Shown in pieces: positions 36,830 through 50,400 of a DNA stretch of 64,000 bases (the stretch's first letter is position 1; each line of letters opens with the position of its first letter). Made by a program: the position numbers and the translations under genes. Source of the stretch: Certhia americana (Eukaryota; Chordata; Aves; Passeriformes; Certhiidae); assembly GCA_018697195.1 (NCBI GenBank), contig CM031878.1, positions 32,839,818-32,903,817 of the forward strand. Reading direction: 5' to 3'. A model generated the notes under the pieces. It worked only from the letters and a program-made list of their open reading frames with translations. It made no database searches and had not been told where the DNA came from.

Positions 36830-36880
36830 CTTCTTCAGTCATTGTGTCATAATATTTTAGGTTTCCATATGATCCAAGCT
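36830..36880 (-). CDS. SLC24A2: SLC24A2 17-codon cassette exon (window exon 3 of 9)
   Basis: This 51-nt exon is phase 1 at both ends. Acceptor gttatag is at 36881 and donor gtaaga at 36829. With split codons it encodes ELGSYGNLKYYDTMTEE followed by G. It matches the 17-residue segment of the NCKX2 cytosolic loop known to be alternatively included in mammals. Skipping it joins LAEG directly to KFKERAS with no frame change. It is tyrosine-rich and acidic, with several Tyr, Ser and Thr residues that could be phosphorylated (inference). Whether it is alternative in this species cannot be told from genomic sequence. Confidence 0.95.
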
Positions 36881-39800
36881 CTATAACATCACAGTAAAAG
36901 ACACAGAGATAAGGAACCAGCAGACATTCAAGAAATGTACATGTTTTTGCATGTGCTTCATAAACTGGAACAGTGATTATGCAAAACATTTTCCAGGACA
37001 ATGAAACACAGATTACAGAAATGGCAGTGCTTTCCCCCTCCAAAATTTCACAAGTCATTGACTTTAGCTAAAGTGTTAAACTTGCTAAAGTGAGATGTAG
37101 GAGAAGCACTAAAATATAAAATTTAGCCTTTTCAAGTTTCTTGCCAATTTGGTGCCTTTACATTTGGGAAAAGATAATAAACCTTGGGAGTACCTAAACA
37201 GCAGTAATTTTGCAAACTAAGCTCTTTTATCATTCCCCAGCTCAAACATTCAAATACTTCTGTGTCCAAATTAAACAAAAAAGTCTCTAAACACATAATT
37301 TTAGTAATTGTTCATAATGCTGTCTCCCAAACACTGTTTTGATACCAGTGCTGATGTTTACTTTAAAGGCTTTAGAGGGGCTACTTAATTTAACCACTCT
37401 CTTGTCACTTGTGAAATCAGAAAAAAGTTACTTGCTTCATCAGGTGATATGAAACCTAAATTAATTAAATCATTAAATTTATCTGAATATATTGCATTAC
37501 TATATTCTACCAGGGCAGAAAAAAGAATGGAATGCAGAGGTCTCCAGGTCTGTAGTACTACTACTATTTGTTTCTGTGTGATACATGAAATCTTGCATGA
37601 AATCACATTTTTACTCCAGATGTAGCCTTACACTCCTTTCCTTGAAGTCCTTTTTTCGTAGTATTTGGCATATATATGTATATACACAATAATTAATATA
37701 AGCCGACTAAACAGGACAATGAAAACTTAAGCTCAATGAGGAATTTGTAAATGATCTAGCTGAGGAACTTGTGGACAACCACTCATCATTTTTCTGTAAA
37801 GTTTTGCAACTGAGTTTCTGAGCATACAACCTTTGACAGAATGTAGCCATTAAAAAAATTATACTTAAGAGTTTGATGATGCTTTTTTCTTTGCAAATAT
37901 TCTCTTTTCATATATATGAAATGGCTTAAGTAATTAAATGCAAAAGTGATATCCAATTATTTTGTTTTTCAATGATGCATGGTGATTTTTCAACAATTTT
38001 TCACCAAGGTGGATTTCAGTAGAGGCCTAGCTATTAGTTTTTAACTATGAAATACTATGATGATATCAAATCTGGCACTTTGAGAGATATGTTTAAAAAA
38101 TTAATTACATCAGAGAGAGGGAATGCCTTGCACCATGCAACTAAAACGTACAGGATATTATCACTATCATTTTTTTTAGTAAGTATGTTTGGACTGTAAT
38201 GATTTTTCATAGGCATATTATAAAAAAACTTAAAAATATTCATATTTTCTTGCCAGTACAATGCAGTGTCTTACTTGCCCATAAGTAAGCCAAATAGAAT
38301 AAAACATTAAGTTTCTCTTAAAGCAAAGAAAAATGTAATTTAAAGACAGAATTTAATATATTGTTTTACAGTAAAAAAGAATGCATATACTGTTTTGTAA
38401 AAATGCTCTTAAGTCTTGCAATAAAATCTTTGTAGCTGCTAGTACATATAAGAAGTTACTGTTCTACCACCCCAATTTTAGTCCTAAAGATTTAATTTCC
38501 TTATCTGGGAAGACCTTCCAAAAACTTCAATATAGACTTTTCTATAAACAGCATTTGGAACTACTTGTCTTATTTAATTAGGGCTCAGTACTTGCTGATT
38601 CTACAGGCAGCACCTTTGCTTATTCTCACTGATCTTTGCCTTCATGTGTATGGTTCTTCTGCATTGCTAGAACCTGGGCTGAGGAATTCACTGGAGATTG
38701 AGGACAGGACTGGAATACATATGCCAGGAAGAGTCTGCCAAAAGGAGTGTAAGAGTAAATAAAGAAATGGAAGCACATGGAGAACAAAACATTGGCAGAG
38801 GGACTTTATGAATGAAGTTGAGAAGAACATTGCACCACAGCCACAAACTTCAGAATTAGCAGACTAGCATGAGGCTTCTGACTCAGCTGATGAAGCAGAA
38901 GAGATTTAAGAGGAAACCACCAACAACTGTGAATTTTAAATCTCAAAAAAACCCAAACCAAAACCAAAAATCCAGAGTGGCAGCAAGGCAAGACATTTCA
39001 CACAGCAGCAATCCCATTTAAATCTATTTGCTTCCCATCTGAAGTGAGAGAGAAAAGACAAACATGAAAGTAAAAAAGGGTCGATTTGACCTTACAGAGA
39101 CCAAAAAAGAAGAGAAATAAGGTGATGCATGATAGTGCATGACACTGATGATAATCGTGTTCTGGGCACTTTGGCAATTCAACATACCAAGGATTAAACT
39201 AGGTTAATTCCTGCAGTTAGCAAAATTATTTCCAGGAAAACTCTTAATCTTGCTGGTGAGATTATGTTCTCCAAAGCTTATAGTCCTATACCCAGAGTGG
39301 AACATTTCATAGAATCATCAGTCCACTGACTGCAAGTACTACAATGATTCCATAAAACATCAGTTGCATATATTCACATGAATGATATTTGAGGGTTTTA
39401 AGATTAATTAGGTCATGCTTGGCAGCATGACAGATCTACCTCTATACAGTCTGCCTCCAAGATACGGTTCTTCTGCTGTAAAATTTGGACTAAATCTGTC
39501 CTTTGTTTTTGAATTCTCCTGTTATACCAAGATACATTCTGTTTAATGTAACTCTCAGTAAACAAAAAATTAAGTACTTTTCAAAGAAAAAAAAAAAGCA
39601 AAACTGTGTTGGAAAAATTTCACAGCTTTAGAAGTAAACTTGTTTGAAATGCAATTGAAAAGTACTTGAAAAAATATCCCCAAATGCAATACAATTAAAA
39701 TTTGACAATTCCATTTTTGTGAACATGCTATGCAATTCCCATGGTGAGGTCATAGTAGATGACAGCCAGTACCTGCATCCCTGCTGTTCACATGAAACAA

Positions 39801-40044
39801 AGAGGATGCAGAGATGCAGCTTAACAGCTGATCCCTGACAGTTACAGTCACTGAATTAATTTGTTCCCTTCTGCATATTTTTACACCAGAAAAGAACAGA
39901 AGTTCCTGGCAATCCTGTCTGACATTCCTGAAGGATGACAGCAACATTTGTCTTGCTGCCTACTGTTCTCTACTCTGTTTGTAAGTGTCACACCACATCA
40001 AAACAAACAAAAAAATATTGTTGGTTAATGGAACTATGTTATTT

Positions 40045-41100
40045 GTGATTTCAAATTACATTCAAGACACCCAGCAAGGCTTCACCAAGAGAAAAGTTCT
40101 GCCTCACCAACTTAGTGACCTTCTACGGAGTGTCTACATCAGTAAACAAGGAAAGAGCTACAGATACCACTTATCTGGACTTCTGTAACATTCCCTCATG
40201 CTCCTTCTCACTGAATTGGAGAGAGATGGATCTGTTTAGTGGAAAGAAATTGACTGGATGGTTGCATCCAGAGGGTAGTAGTTAACTGCTCAGAGTCCTG
40301 ATGGATGCTGGCAATGAGTGGTCCCCCTGAGATCAGTCTTATTTAATATCTTCATCAAATACATTGACAGGGGACATCTCCTCAGAAAGTTTGAAGACAA
40401 CATCAATGTAAGTGATGTAGTTACCACATCTGAAGGATGTCATTCAGAGGGATCTGGACATATGGGAATGGGAATCTCATGAGGTTTAGCAATACCAAGT
40501 GCAAGGTGCTGCACCTGGGTAGGAGCAATCCCTGGTTCCAAAATAGTCTGGGGATGAACAGATGGAGAGCAGCCCTGGGGAGAAGGACTCTGCTCTGCTC
40601 TGGTGAGACCCCACCTGCAGGGCTGCAGCCAGCTCTGAGGAGACATGCACAGGAAGGACACGGACTTGTTGGAGAGAGTCCAGAGGAGGGACACCAACAT
40701 GATTAGAGGGATGGAGCCCCTCTCCTATGAAGGCAGAACATTTGAGTTGTTCAGCCTATAGAAGAAAAAGCTCTGAGAAGACCATACAGCAGCCTGTCAC
40801 TTAAAGGGGAGCTACAAAAAAGATGGGGACAAACTTTTTAGTAGGATTTATTGTAGTAGAAAGTAGATTCACACTAGACATAAGGAAGATTTTTTTTATA
40901 TCAAGGATAACATGTTGAAACAATGGCCCAGGTTGCACAGAGCGAGGAGGTAAATGCCTCATGCCTGGACATACTCAAACTCAGGATGGACAAGACTCTG
41001 AGCAATCTGATCTAGTTGAACATGTCCCTGCTCATTGCAGGGAAATTGCACTAGATGGTCTTTAAACATCAATTGCAACCAAACTCTTCTAAGATTCTAT
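40045..41100 (+). mobile_element. CR1 LINE, RT fragment to 3' end, heavily diverged
   Basis: The plus strand reads QDTQQGFTKRKV (RT), a GDSGPPEISLI-like block, FIKYIDRGHLLRKFEDNIN and RFSNTKCKVLHLGRSNPWF. A promoter-distal RT remnant (SSEETCTGRTRTCWRESR) follows, then the 3' end with NCTRWSLNINCNQTLL-type decay. Many indels are present. The terminal octamers are eroded (AAGATTCTATTTAAT). This is an old copy, antisense to SLC24A2, with approximate borders. Confidence 0.85.
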
Positions 41101-44100
41101 TTAATAAATAGCAAATAACTCACTTTATTTTACACTCACTAAGTATAGTACATATTGTCTGTGATGAAATACCCATTTCTGTCTTTTAAGTACATAGCCC
41201 CAGGCTGCCATAGAAGAAAAGCAGAACCAATATTTCTCTTCAATCTCTTGCAACTAAGATCTCAGATACAGACTGCAGCTGACTCTGGTAAGGTCAGAAA
41301 TGAGCCTGTCAGAGTTTCTCAAACTACTCATAAGCCATACAGCTATTTTAGAGACAGCAGCCTGCATTACTAAAGGTATGTATTCCTTCATGGAAAATGT
41401 AAAATCAGACTCTCAAATGAAAGAAACTCATTGTAGATTTCTCAAACAAGCATGAGACTTCCACTCTGCATAAAAAATGTATTTGCATGAGAATTCATGT
41501 CACACTCATCCAACTTAATTAAAAGCTTCAAAGTTGATATATCTATTATTTAAAACAAAACTGGTGAAGAGAAATGACCGACAGCAATCCCATAATGTTT
41601 AGCACAATTCCACTGTTGCATTCACTAGTTGCTCCTTTTGATTGACTTCTACAGTCATGAAGGTGTCGAGGCTTAATTCTCTATCCGCCTCAGTGGGAGC
41701 TTGGATTAAAAGAAAGTTTGAGGCATTCTGGAACAAGCAGATGGAAAACACATATTTTTCCTGAGTTTTCATACTCATAATTTCAAACTACCAAAAGGAT
41801 GAATACCTAAGACATAGAAAAAAAGTGAAATTAGAAAATAAGGGCTCAAAACTGGTAATTAAATTAAGAAGATGCATACAGGAAAGAGCTTTAATTTAAA
41901 GGTAAGTAAATAATTATGAAAAATTCTAAATTTATAAAGTGGAGACAGAAGAGAATTTCTGTGTGAGAGGTTGTAAATATAATTCTGAATTGTATCAGCA
42001 ATTTCCTGGCTAACAAGACATTATTTTGGGTAAATCCACTCTTCCTCTTTACATCTTTTTGATATGACCTCTGATTTGCACTTATTACTGTCATCCTGCT
42101 TAACAGGATGTCCATTTTTTATTTACATTTTTTTTAAAAGAAGGCAAAAAAATTGGCCAAAAGAATTAGAGGAATCATATGATAACATCAAGGAGCACAA
42201 GAATGTCTTTAACATTTTTTCTTTTAGACCTCATAGTTTTGAGAAAATTTAATTAGATAATCAGTCTCATCCATAAACAGAAAAAGGAGGCCACTTTAAA
42301 AAATTCTAGAAAAGTTGTAGTGACTATCCAAACTAAACTAGAATCAAAGCTTGATTTGGAACAAAGATCTCTTGATGCTAAGAACTTGTGAAAGATCTAG
42401 TGAAGGTTAATATTACAGGTTTAAAATTAGAGTCCTTACCTCTAAGAGACTGTTAACAAAAGAAAATGCCTTTATTCTTACACTATTAGAGAAAAAAACA
42501 CTCAAAAAAATCCCACCAACTGAAGGTTATCAAGAACTGTGAATTTTAAAAAGAAAGAACTATTTGAAATAATTTCTTTTCAGTGACTCTCATCTTATTC
42601 TTACTCCTACTACTTACAAACCTCATAAACCTCTTAGCTTTCTTACTGAGTAATTATATCCCATCTGGGATAGACTGGGAGTTCTGTGGGACTTTGTATA
42701 TAGTATCATTGCAGAATGCAGAGGAGAGAAAACAAATATTCTTTTAAAAAGCAAAATACTTATTCTCCTACTACATCCAGATAATCAGATGCTGTATTCT
42801 ACATTTTAACTTGTGGACCTTCCAGCTGCCAGTCCTTCAAAACTGGAGGCTTTGCCACTAAGCTGTTTCTGTGAAAAACATGAGAAGATCCCTTTTGGAT
42901 ATAAGTAACACATTGAAAATTGCATTGAATTTCAGAATTACATCTTTTTTCCTTATACTACTACCAGTACTGCTTTATTAACACTCCCAAACAAATACAG
43001 AAAATAATATAAATTAAGTACTTGGCTATCGGGCAGTACATTGGGCATAACTAATTCATTCACTACTTTGCACATCTGAGCTCTAATAATATATGTGGTC
43101 ACCTTTCATCTTGTCTTTAAATTGCAAGCCTTCTGTTCCTGCTCTCTCTCCTCATGTATCCTTGCGGTTTTTTTATTTTAGGTGGTTTTGGCCTGAAAAT
43201 AATTTTATTAGAGTTGTCTGCTCTTTTATAATTGCTTTATTGCAATTTTATCAAGTTGGATTGTGAATAGAAATATAACTAAAGATTTTTACAATCACAT
43301 CAGTAGAGTTCAGGACAGTTTAAGATAGTGACAATATCCAAAAGCTAGATTTACCTATTACTTTACTCTTAGTGCAACTTTTAAAATGAAGAGTGAAAAT
43401 CCACTGTTTTCAGTTCATACCATCTAACAAATTTTTGGTGACAAAAGGAAATTTATTGGGGCTTTAATCGATATGGGCTGAAGAGCAAATATTTTTAAGG
43501 GGATGGCAAATGTCATATGCAGTGGAGCAGAAAGTAAATTAAATTACTATTGGATGTCAGATACAGGTTTTGATATTTTTAGATTATTTTATTTTTCTTA
43601 AATTAAAGAAAAACATGAAATTGCTTGTTCCTGAGAGCTTTGTTTCTTCTTCCATCATAAGATACCTTTGTTCCATCTGCCATCAACTCTTGAAGACGAG
43701 TGCCAAACATTCTCTATAATGTAGTAACACCAAAGGACAACCAAAACAACAGAATTGACTTGGCCTGGATCAAACAGAATTCCTGCTGACTTTAAAGATA
43801 GTATTTTTTTTCCAACAATTTTCAAATAGTCATGAAAATAGTAATTCCAAGGTGTAGAAGTGAAAACCTCATTATGCCGATGATATTGGGAGTTCAACAA
43901 CTGATTCTAATGGGATCAGGATTTCCTTAAGTGTCTGTTGGGTCAGGAACTGTAGGGTCTGGAAATCTGAAACCCCAGCTTAGTAAGTTTCAGCTGTTTT
44001 GCTTTCCAGAATATCCAAGAAGAATAACAGAAGGACAACGTGCCTTCCTTTCACTAGCCAGTCATAAAATCCAACCAACCTGTGGATGATGAAGTCATCT

Positions 44101-45599
44101 GTGATGTGCAAACTGTACTAAAGGAAATCTCCCACCTTCAGCTTCAATGGAAAGCCCCTCATGCAACCTACTATTCCCTGACCTGTACAGGGAATAAATT
44201 CTTTGTTGTCCATATTTTTAACAAAGAAATACTGAGTTAGGAAGAAACTTTAGATGAAGTTAAAGCCATTAAGCATGTAAATACATAGTCAGTACAGCTG
44301 TACCCTGTGCTGGGACCATGCTTCTATTTAAATATTCATGTCTTACTCACATTCTCTGTGGGCAACTGCAAGAAGAATATGCTGTCTGAAGAACAGAGTA
44401 TCATTGGAAAATATTATGGGGAAAAGAAGCTAGAATTCTGCCTGCAATGTACAGCTTGAGTAGATCATAGTTAACAAAACAGGACAACATAAATTGTTGT
44501 GAAAACTGACAATAAAACAAATACAAGCATTGTATTTCAGATTCAAAACTAAATTAAAAAGGTATCAGAAAACTTTCATTATTTAAATTTTTCCACCTAC
44601 AAATATCAATATTGATTTTAGAGGGAGACCAATGCTTCAATTTTATGCAACTAGAAATTCTTTCAATGAAACTAGCACAACAATGAGTCGCTCCTTCTCT
44701 CTGAATTTTGGGAACCTCTGAAGATAAGCAGATCTGACACTTATTGCTACAGAGTTGGAGAGCATTATAACAAAGAGCTGAATTTTCCCACTGATCTGTC
44801 CTTTCTGAGAGAAATCTTCAAGTCTTTTGCTGCCCACAAAGTTATGTACAACAAAAACATAGTCAATTTTTAATATCTAGGTAGGATAAAAGTTGCAAGC
44901 CCACTCACCCCATAGTCATGGAAGTGTGGCCTCTGTTATCTAGAAAAAGCAAGACCTACATCCCTAAAGGATGATAAGAATGAAATGGTTCCAGTATGTA
45001 AGCTAAATAGATCCATTCAGTAAAATAATTCAGACTTTGAATGTCTACTTCTTTGATAGTCACTATATATTTATGATTGACATATAAAAAAAATCAGCTG
45101 AACCAAAACCTCACAATAAAATTCTCTTCACTAGCCCAAGATATCATTTTCTCTATGCCAAAATCACACATTTTTATAGACAGCTCAGGTTCCAGAGCTG
45201 TTACAGTGACATTTATATCTTCTGTGTGTTACATGGAAGTTTGTAAATACAACTGCTATCCATTCTTGGCTTGGAAGTCCTAAGTAATTCTGTGGTAAAT
45301 GGCTATATAATTTCTCTCTCTCTCTTTCTGACAGATATTAATTAGGCTATGTAAAATACTGTCTCTGCCTATATAAATGGATGCACCCTTAGCTGCATGT
45401 AACCCATATGGTTTTCTACCCTATTGATGCTGTTGCTGACTCTGGCATTGTGGGGTGTTTGATGTTGGAGATATTTATAAAATACACATCTCATCTACAT
45501 TATCATAGAACCTCAGGTATCTAAATTAGGAATACAATTTTGGTGGTCTCTACCGTAGTTGGAACAAAGCGAAAGGTGAAAGAAGACCTTGATGGAGAA

Positions 45600-46285
45600 T
45601 GATGGGCCTCATTGCTTCACCTATCTCATTTAGCTGTTTGGAAACCTTCCCAGGAAAAAGCTTTCTACTTGCTAAAGACTATGTGGAGAGTCATGACACT
45701 GAAATCTGGAAAAGGGCCACAGCAGCAAAGGGTATCAACAACATCCTTAGGGTACTCAACCAGGGATAACACTGCCACCAGGTGAAGGAGGTGATACTTT
45801 CCTTCCACCAGTGAGACATATGTGGGTGCTGGGCAAGCGTAGACATACCAGAACAAGTCCAGCATTGGGCCACAAAGATCATGAGGGGACTGGAGTACTT
45901 CTCATAAGAGAAGAGGCTGAGAGAGCTAGGATTGTTCAGCCTGGAGGAAAGAAGGTACATGGAGATCTTATCCCCATGTATAAGCACCTGATGGGACAGA
46001 AGAAACAAAAGGGAACAACACTTCCCTCAGAAGTTCCCATAGACAAGGGAAGAGTCAATGGACATGAATTAAAACCCAGAAAATTTCATCTGGATGTGTA
46101 TTGTGATGATGGGCAAACATTGAAATGGGTCTCCCAAGAAGACTGTGGAGTCTCCATTTTTGAACATTTTCAAATCATCATGAAGCCATCATACTCAACC
46201 TACTGGAGTTGATCCTGCTTGAGCAGGGGATTGGACTAGTTGGATTCTGTAAAGCAAGAAGTCCCTTTTAACCTACATGAGAAAA
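45600..46285 (+). mobile_element. CR1-like LINE 3' fragment, diverged subfamily
   Basis: The region after 45830 contains a C-terminal RT remnant with the order expected for CR1: QHWATKIMRGLEYFS, EEAERARIVQP (a frameshifted LGLFSLEE block) and HGDLIPMYKHLMGQ, then a 3' part ending AGGGGATTGGACTAGTTGGA. It differs from the other copies and may belong to another CR1/L3-like subfamily. The upstream limit is poorly defined. Confidence 0.7.
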
Positions 46286-46849
46286 ACCACATCAATTTTG
46301 TGAAAGCTAGATGCATAAAAAGAGTATGAGTATCTGCCTGACATAACACACTTTGAAGGTTAGCCTAATTGTCATTTTCATTCGTTTCCCACCATCATAT
46401 TAGACTGAAATACCATGAGAAGGAGTTAAAGAGAAGACACTGTATTATAATTAACAGCTACTAATATGTATGCAAGCCTGGCAAGGAGCCCCCATCTCCT
46501 CTGGCAGAAATCCCTTGCAAACATTTCAGTCTGCAGCTGAGAGAAGAGCCAAAACTGTCTGAGCACTGTGCTCAGAGGACTGTTTTTCCTTGATGGGACA
46601 GAAGAGGAATCAAGGACAAGCTGGGTAAGAACAGTGGTGCAAGAAGAAGGATGCTCAGCTTCTTTGCAGACCTATGGGTTTCCCTAAAGTATGCTGAAGA
46701 GTGATGAAAGATTCAAAGCAGAGATAGTTAATAAAATACAAAATTACTTTAAATAATTTTGTCTAGATTTGCGTATTTCTTCAAGTTAAATGAAATACTT
46801 TTGTGCTAATATAGTTCAGAAGATGTATTTCTTTCCTCTCTGGCATGGT

Positions 46850-47398
46850 GCTAGGAGTGGTGAGGCCACACCTTGAGTGCTGTGTCCAGTTCTGTTCCCC
46901 TCAGTTTGGGAAGGATGTTGAGACACTGGAGTGTGTCCAGAGGAGGCAACGAGGCTGGTGAGGGGCTGGGAACACAAACCCTGTGAGGAATGGCTGAGGG
47001 AGCTGGGGTTGTTGTTTGGAGAAAAGGAGACTCAGGGGTGACCTTATCACTCTCTACAACTCCCTGAAAGGTGGCTATAGTCAGGTGGGGGTTGGTCTCT
47101 TCTCCCAGGCAACCACTGACAGAATGAGAGGACACAGTCTTAAACCGCACCCAGGGAAGTTTAGGTTAAACATCAGGAAAAATTTCTTCACTGAAAGAAT
47201 GACTGGGCACTGGAACCATATGCCCAGGGAGGTGGTGGAGTCACCAGCCCTGGATGTGTTTAAAAAAAGACTGGAAGTGGCATTCAGTGCCATGGTTTAG
47301 TTGATGAGGAGGTGTTAAGTCATAGTTTGCACTCTATAATCTCAAAGGTCTTTTCCAATATAGTTCATTTTGTGATTCTCTGATTCTGCGATTCTGTG
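46850..47398 (+). mobile_element. CR1 LINE, 3' end with octamer tail
   Basis: The copy starts in RT (LGVVRPHLECCVQFCSPQFGKD-like in a mixed frame). It continues EKRRLRGDLITLYNSLKGG and GLFSQATTDRMRG, then FRLNIRKNFFTERM and GHWNHMPREVVESPALDVF, and ends in a tail of imperfect ATTCTGTG octamers (47366-47398). An 95-residue stretch is still open, suggesting a younger copy than its neighbours. It is antisense to SLC24A2. Confidence 0.93.
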
Positions 47399-47421
47399 AA
47401 GTACACTCAAGTCCTGCAGCA

Positions 47422-47475
47422 TCACTGAATCAAAGAATGGTCAAGGTTGAAAAAGTCTTCTGAGATCCACGTTCT
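47422..47475 (-). mobile_element. Short CR1 3' end, tail to tail with the preceding copy
   Basis: TCACTGAATCAAAGAATGGT followed by CAAGGTTGAAAAAGTCTTCT is the reverse complement of a CR1 3' terminus. Its tail faces the octamer tail of the plus-strand copy ending at 47398, leaving only about 24 bp between them. Confidence 0.65.
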
Positions 47476-50400
47476 GGAGATGAAGAAAGTGGAAGGGCTC
47501 AGGTTACTTCAGCCTGAAGTAACAGGAGCTGAGCATTACCCATGAGCTGGTATAGGCTGAGCTGCCTGGCCTCATTTCTCTGAGGATATAGCAAATAAAC
47601 AGCTTCAGGCAAACAAACTTTCCAAAGGCACCAATGGCAGCGAGCACAGTCATGATTGTGCAGCTCACCTAGGCCATGGGAAGAGAAAGAACGTTAAGTT
47701 TTTTGCAAAACGAGACAAAAGCTGTGAGGCTGCTGAGTAACCACGCAGGCAAAGTTACTCAACCTCTGCCAGATGTCTTTGGGGTGAGCTGACAGTTTCC
47801 ATGACATCTAAGAAAAGTACCCAAGTGGCAGCAGCAAATGAAGCAGAACAGTTTGCAGTGAAGGAAAAGTTGGCAAATTCTTAAGATCAGTATGTAGGAA
47901 CACAACAGCATCTACCAAGTCATTATAAATAATTCACTACTATGTCAAAAACCTTGAGGATTCTTCTTTATTTTCCTGAGAAGTATGAATGCAGATTTCA
48001 TTTTTTTCAGAACAGTGACAGTACTGTATTTTTCCACGTTCCGTGAAGGAAGTGACAGAATTGTAAGCTCAGCTTTATGTAACAGAAGGTTGCTTCTCTC
48101 ACCAATAACATGCACCATATTTATAACTTTAAAAAAAATGTACAGCTTATAAGATAAACAATTCATTTTCTGCAGAAGTACATCCTGTAGTTTTCCATTT
48201 TGGAAGTAGGACTCGAGATGGGAATAGGAGAAAATTGCCAAAGATACCTACTTTTCACTGGGGACTAAGCCATGACAGAGATTTATATCACACTCATTTT
48301 CATGCAGAGGATGGCATTTGCATATGAGTTACAGCCTTGTCACACAGGAGCAAGAAAGTCAGCAACTAGCTAAATTCTCACTTGTGGGAGATGTTTTGCT
48401 GGCCTGTGGCACCTTATCAGCAGGCAGAAAAGGGGTGCTATAATGAAAAGATCTCATTCTTCCTGTATCTTGATAAAGCTGTGAAAGAAAAACAATTAAG
48501 CCTCATATTGCAGTGGTGCTCTAAATCCTCACTTCAGTGCTGGTATCTTCCCTGTTCAACAGATGACCTGTAGAAGCCTCCAGAGAGAAAGTGCTCCCTC
48601 CACACTCCTGAAGGAATCATCTTTAAACAACCTACACCTTATAGGGCAGGATTATTATTCATGGCTCACTTTCACTAAAAAAACTTACCATTTTACTCTT
48701 GCCCCGCTCCCACTGCACAACAACATCCATCTTCTATTAAAAAAATGTAAAGAGATCTTTGTAAAGCCTATACTTTCATAACCCAAGAATATCCCTTTCA
48801 AAAGTAGGACAATGGTGTCTGAGGTACAGGACTCAGAAGAAAACAGCTACAAATGATCAGTGATTGTCATGATTTATGTTCAGGTTGCTTGGATTTTGGA
48901 TTGGGGTCTGACCAACACAGCAGGTCAGATGATGCCATCTTTATTCATGCAGGTAATGTTGTTATGAACAAACCAGCTGGATTGCCAGACTAGCACTTAA
49001 GCAGAAGCAAATATGGCATAGGATTTCCTGGGGATTAATGACTGGCTGAGAGTTGATGATAGCCTGAAACACAGGCAGTCATTAATCTTAATCCTCAGGA
49101 AATGATCTCTATCAAGGTCATTATTTCTGTAAAAAGACAAGAGCAAACAAAACCCTAATGTCATATAGATATTTATATTTTTAATGAATGATGATGTGTC
49201 AGCTGTAATGTAAAGTTTACATCCCATTAACAAACATCCTACACATTCACCTGCTGGAGTGACTGAACTCTTATCTTCTTAGAAGCTTTATGCTGAGACC
49301 AAGATTTTGAAGGGGAGAAGTCTTCCTTGTCTAGACTGTTAAATCCACAGCATGACTGCACACCTGCCTGAATACAAAGAGCCAAATATCCAGCAGCTCC
49401 CACTGATCTCAGATATTACTCATCTGTCAGAGGTGGGCTGAACACCTTGCAAGCCTACTGATTCTGGACAGTTTGCAAGCTGGCTTTCACAAGACAGCCA
49501 CAAGCCATCCAAAACCCCATTCTGAAAAGGGAAAAGGAAGGACAGGTTCACAAGCATGAAATAGTATATTGGGACTGCACTGTTTATCCATATTTTGTGG
49601 AAAGTAAAATTTTTCCTCTCTCATTTCATGTTATCCTACTTGCAACCAAGTGAATTTTTAAGACGCTTTCAACTGTGGTAGAGATTGGTTCTGATTTTAC
49701 AAATGAATTATTCAGAAGTAAATTTGATGAGCCAATTTTCTATAAATACACTAAATATTAATGCAGAATTAATGGTGTGTAGGTCAAGCTGATCTTTAGT
49801 AGTCACTTGACCTGTTTATACATTCTATACTGCTTTTGCTACCAAGAGAATGCAGATGGGACATATCTGTCACCCTTGCAAAATCCACACAGCTCCAAAT
49901 GACAGTGCAGTGTACCTTCTGATGCCCCCATTTCCCTTGCAATTATTCAAGGGAATGTAACAGTGAACTTTATTACTGATTTAAAGAGAAAGAAAAGCTC
50001 AGCAGCAGTGCAAATACACTAGAAATGTAACTTCTAAAGGCAATATTTGATCTAGAAGCCCTCAAGAATCAAGCACAGAGCTCCCAGACTTTACCAATGC
50101 TCTTCCAACCACTGGAAACACAGTTCACTTGGCTATGACAGCTGCAGTGTTGTTTATTGGGAAGTGATCTGACTACTGGACCCAGTAATCCAGAAAGACA
50201 GCAGGTGCTGAAGAAGCCATCTTATGGGAGAAGGGGGGTTCAGGTGAGTGAGATCCAGTATAAGAAAGACAAAGAAGTAAATGCTAGAGAAAAGCAGAAA
50301 AAGGAAATGTGACAAGGAGGAGGAGGAAGATGTCAAGATTATGCCCAAGTGCAGGGGGTGCCAGAGTCCCCATATATATGTTAGCTTTGATAAACACCTT

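Noticed and set aside
39300..39345. TTTCATAGAATCATCAG as a tiny CR1 terminus
   Set aside because: Only about 15 bases resemble the antisense octamers and the following sequence does not match a CR1 3' end.
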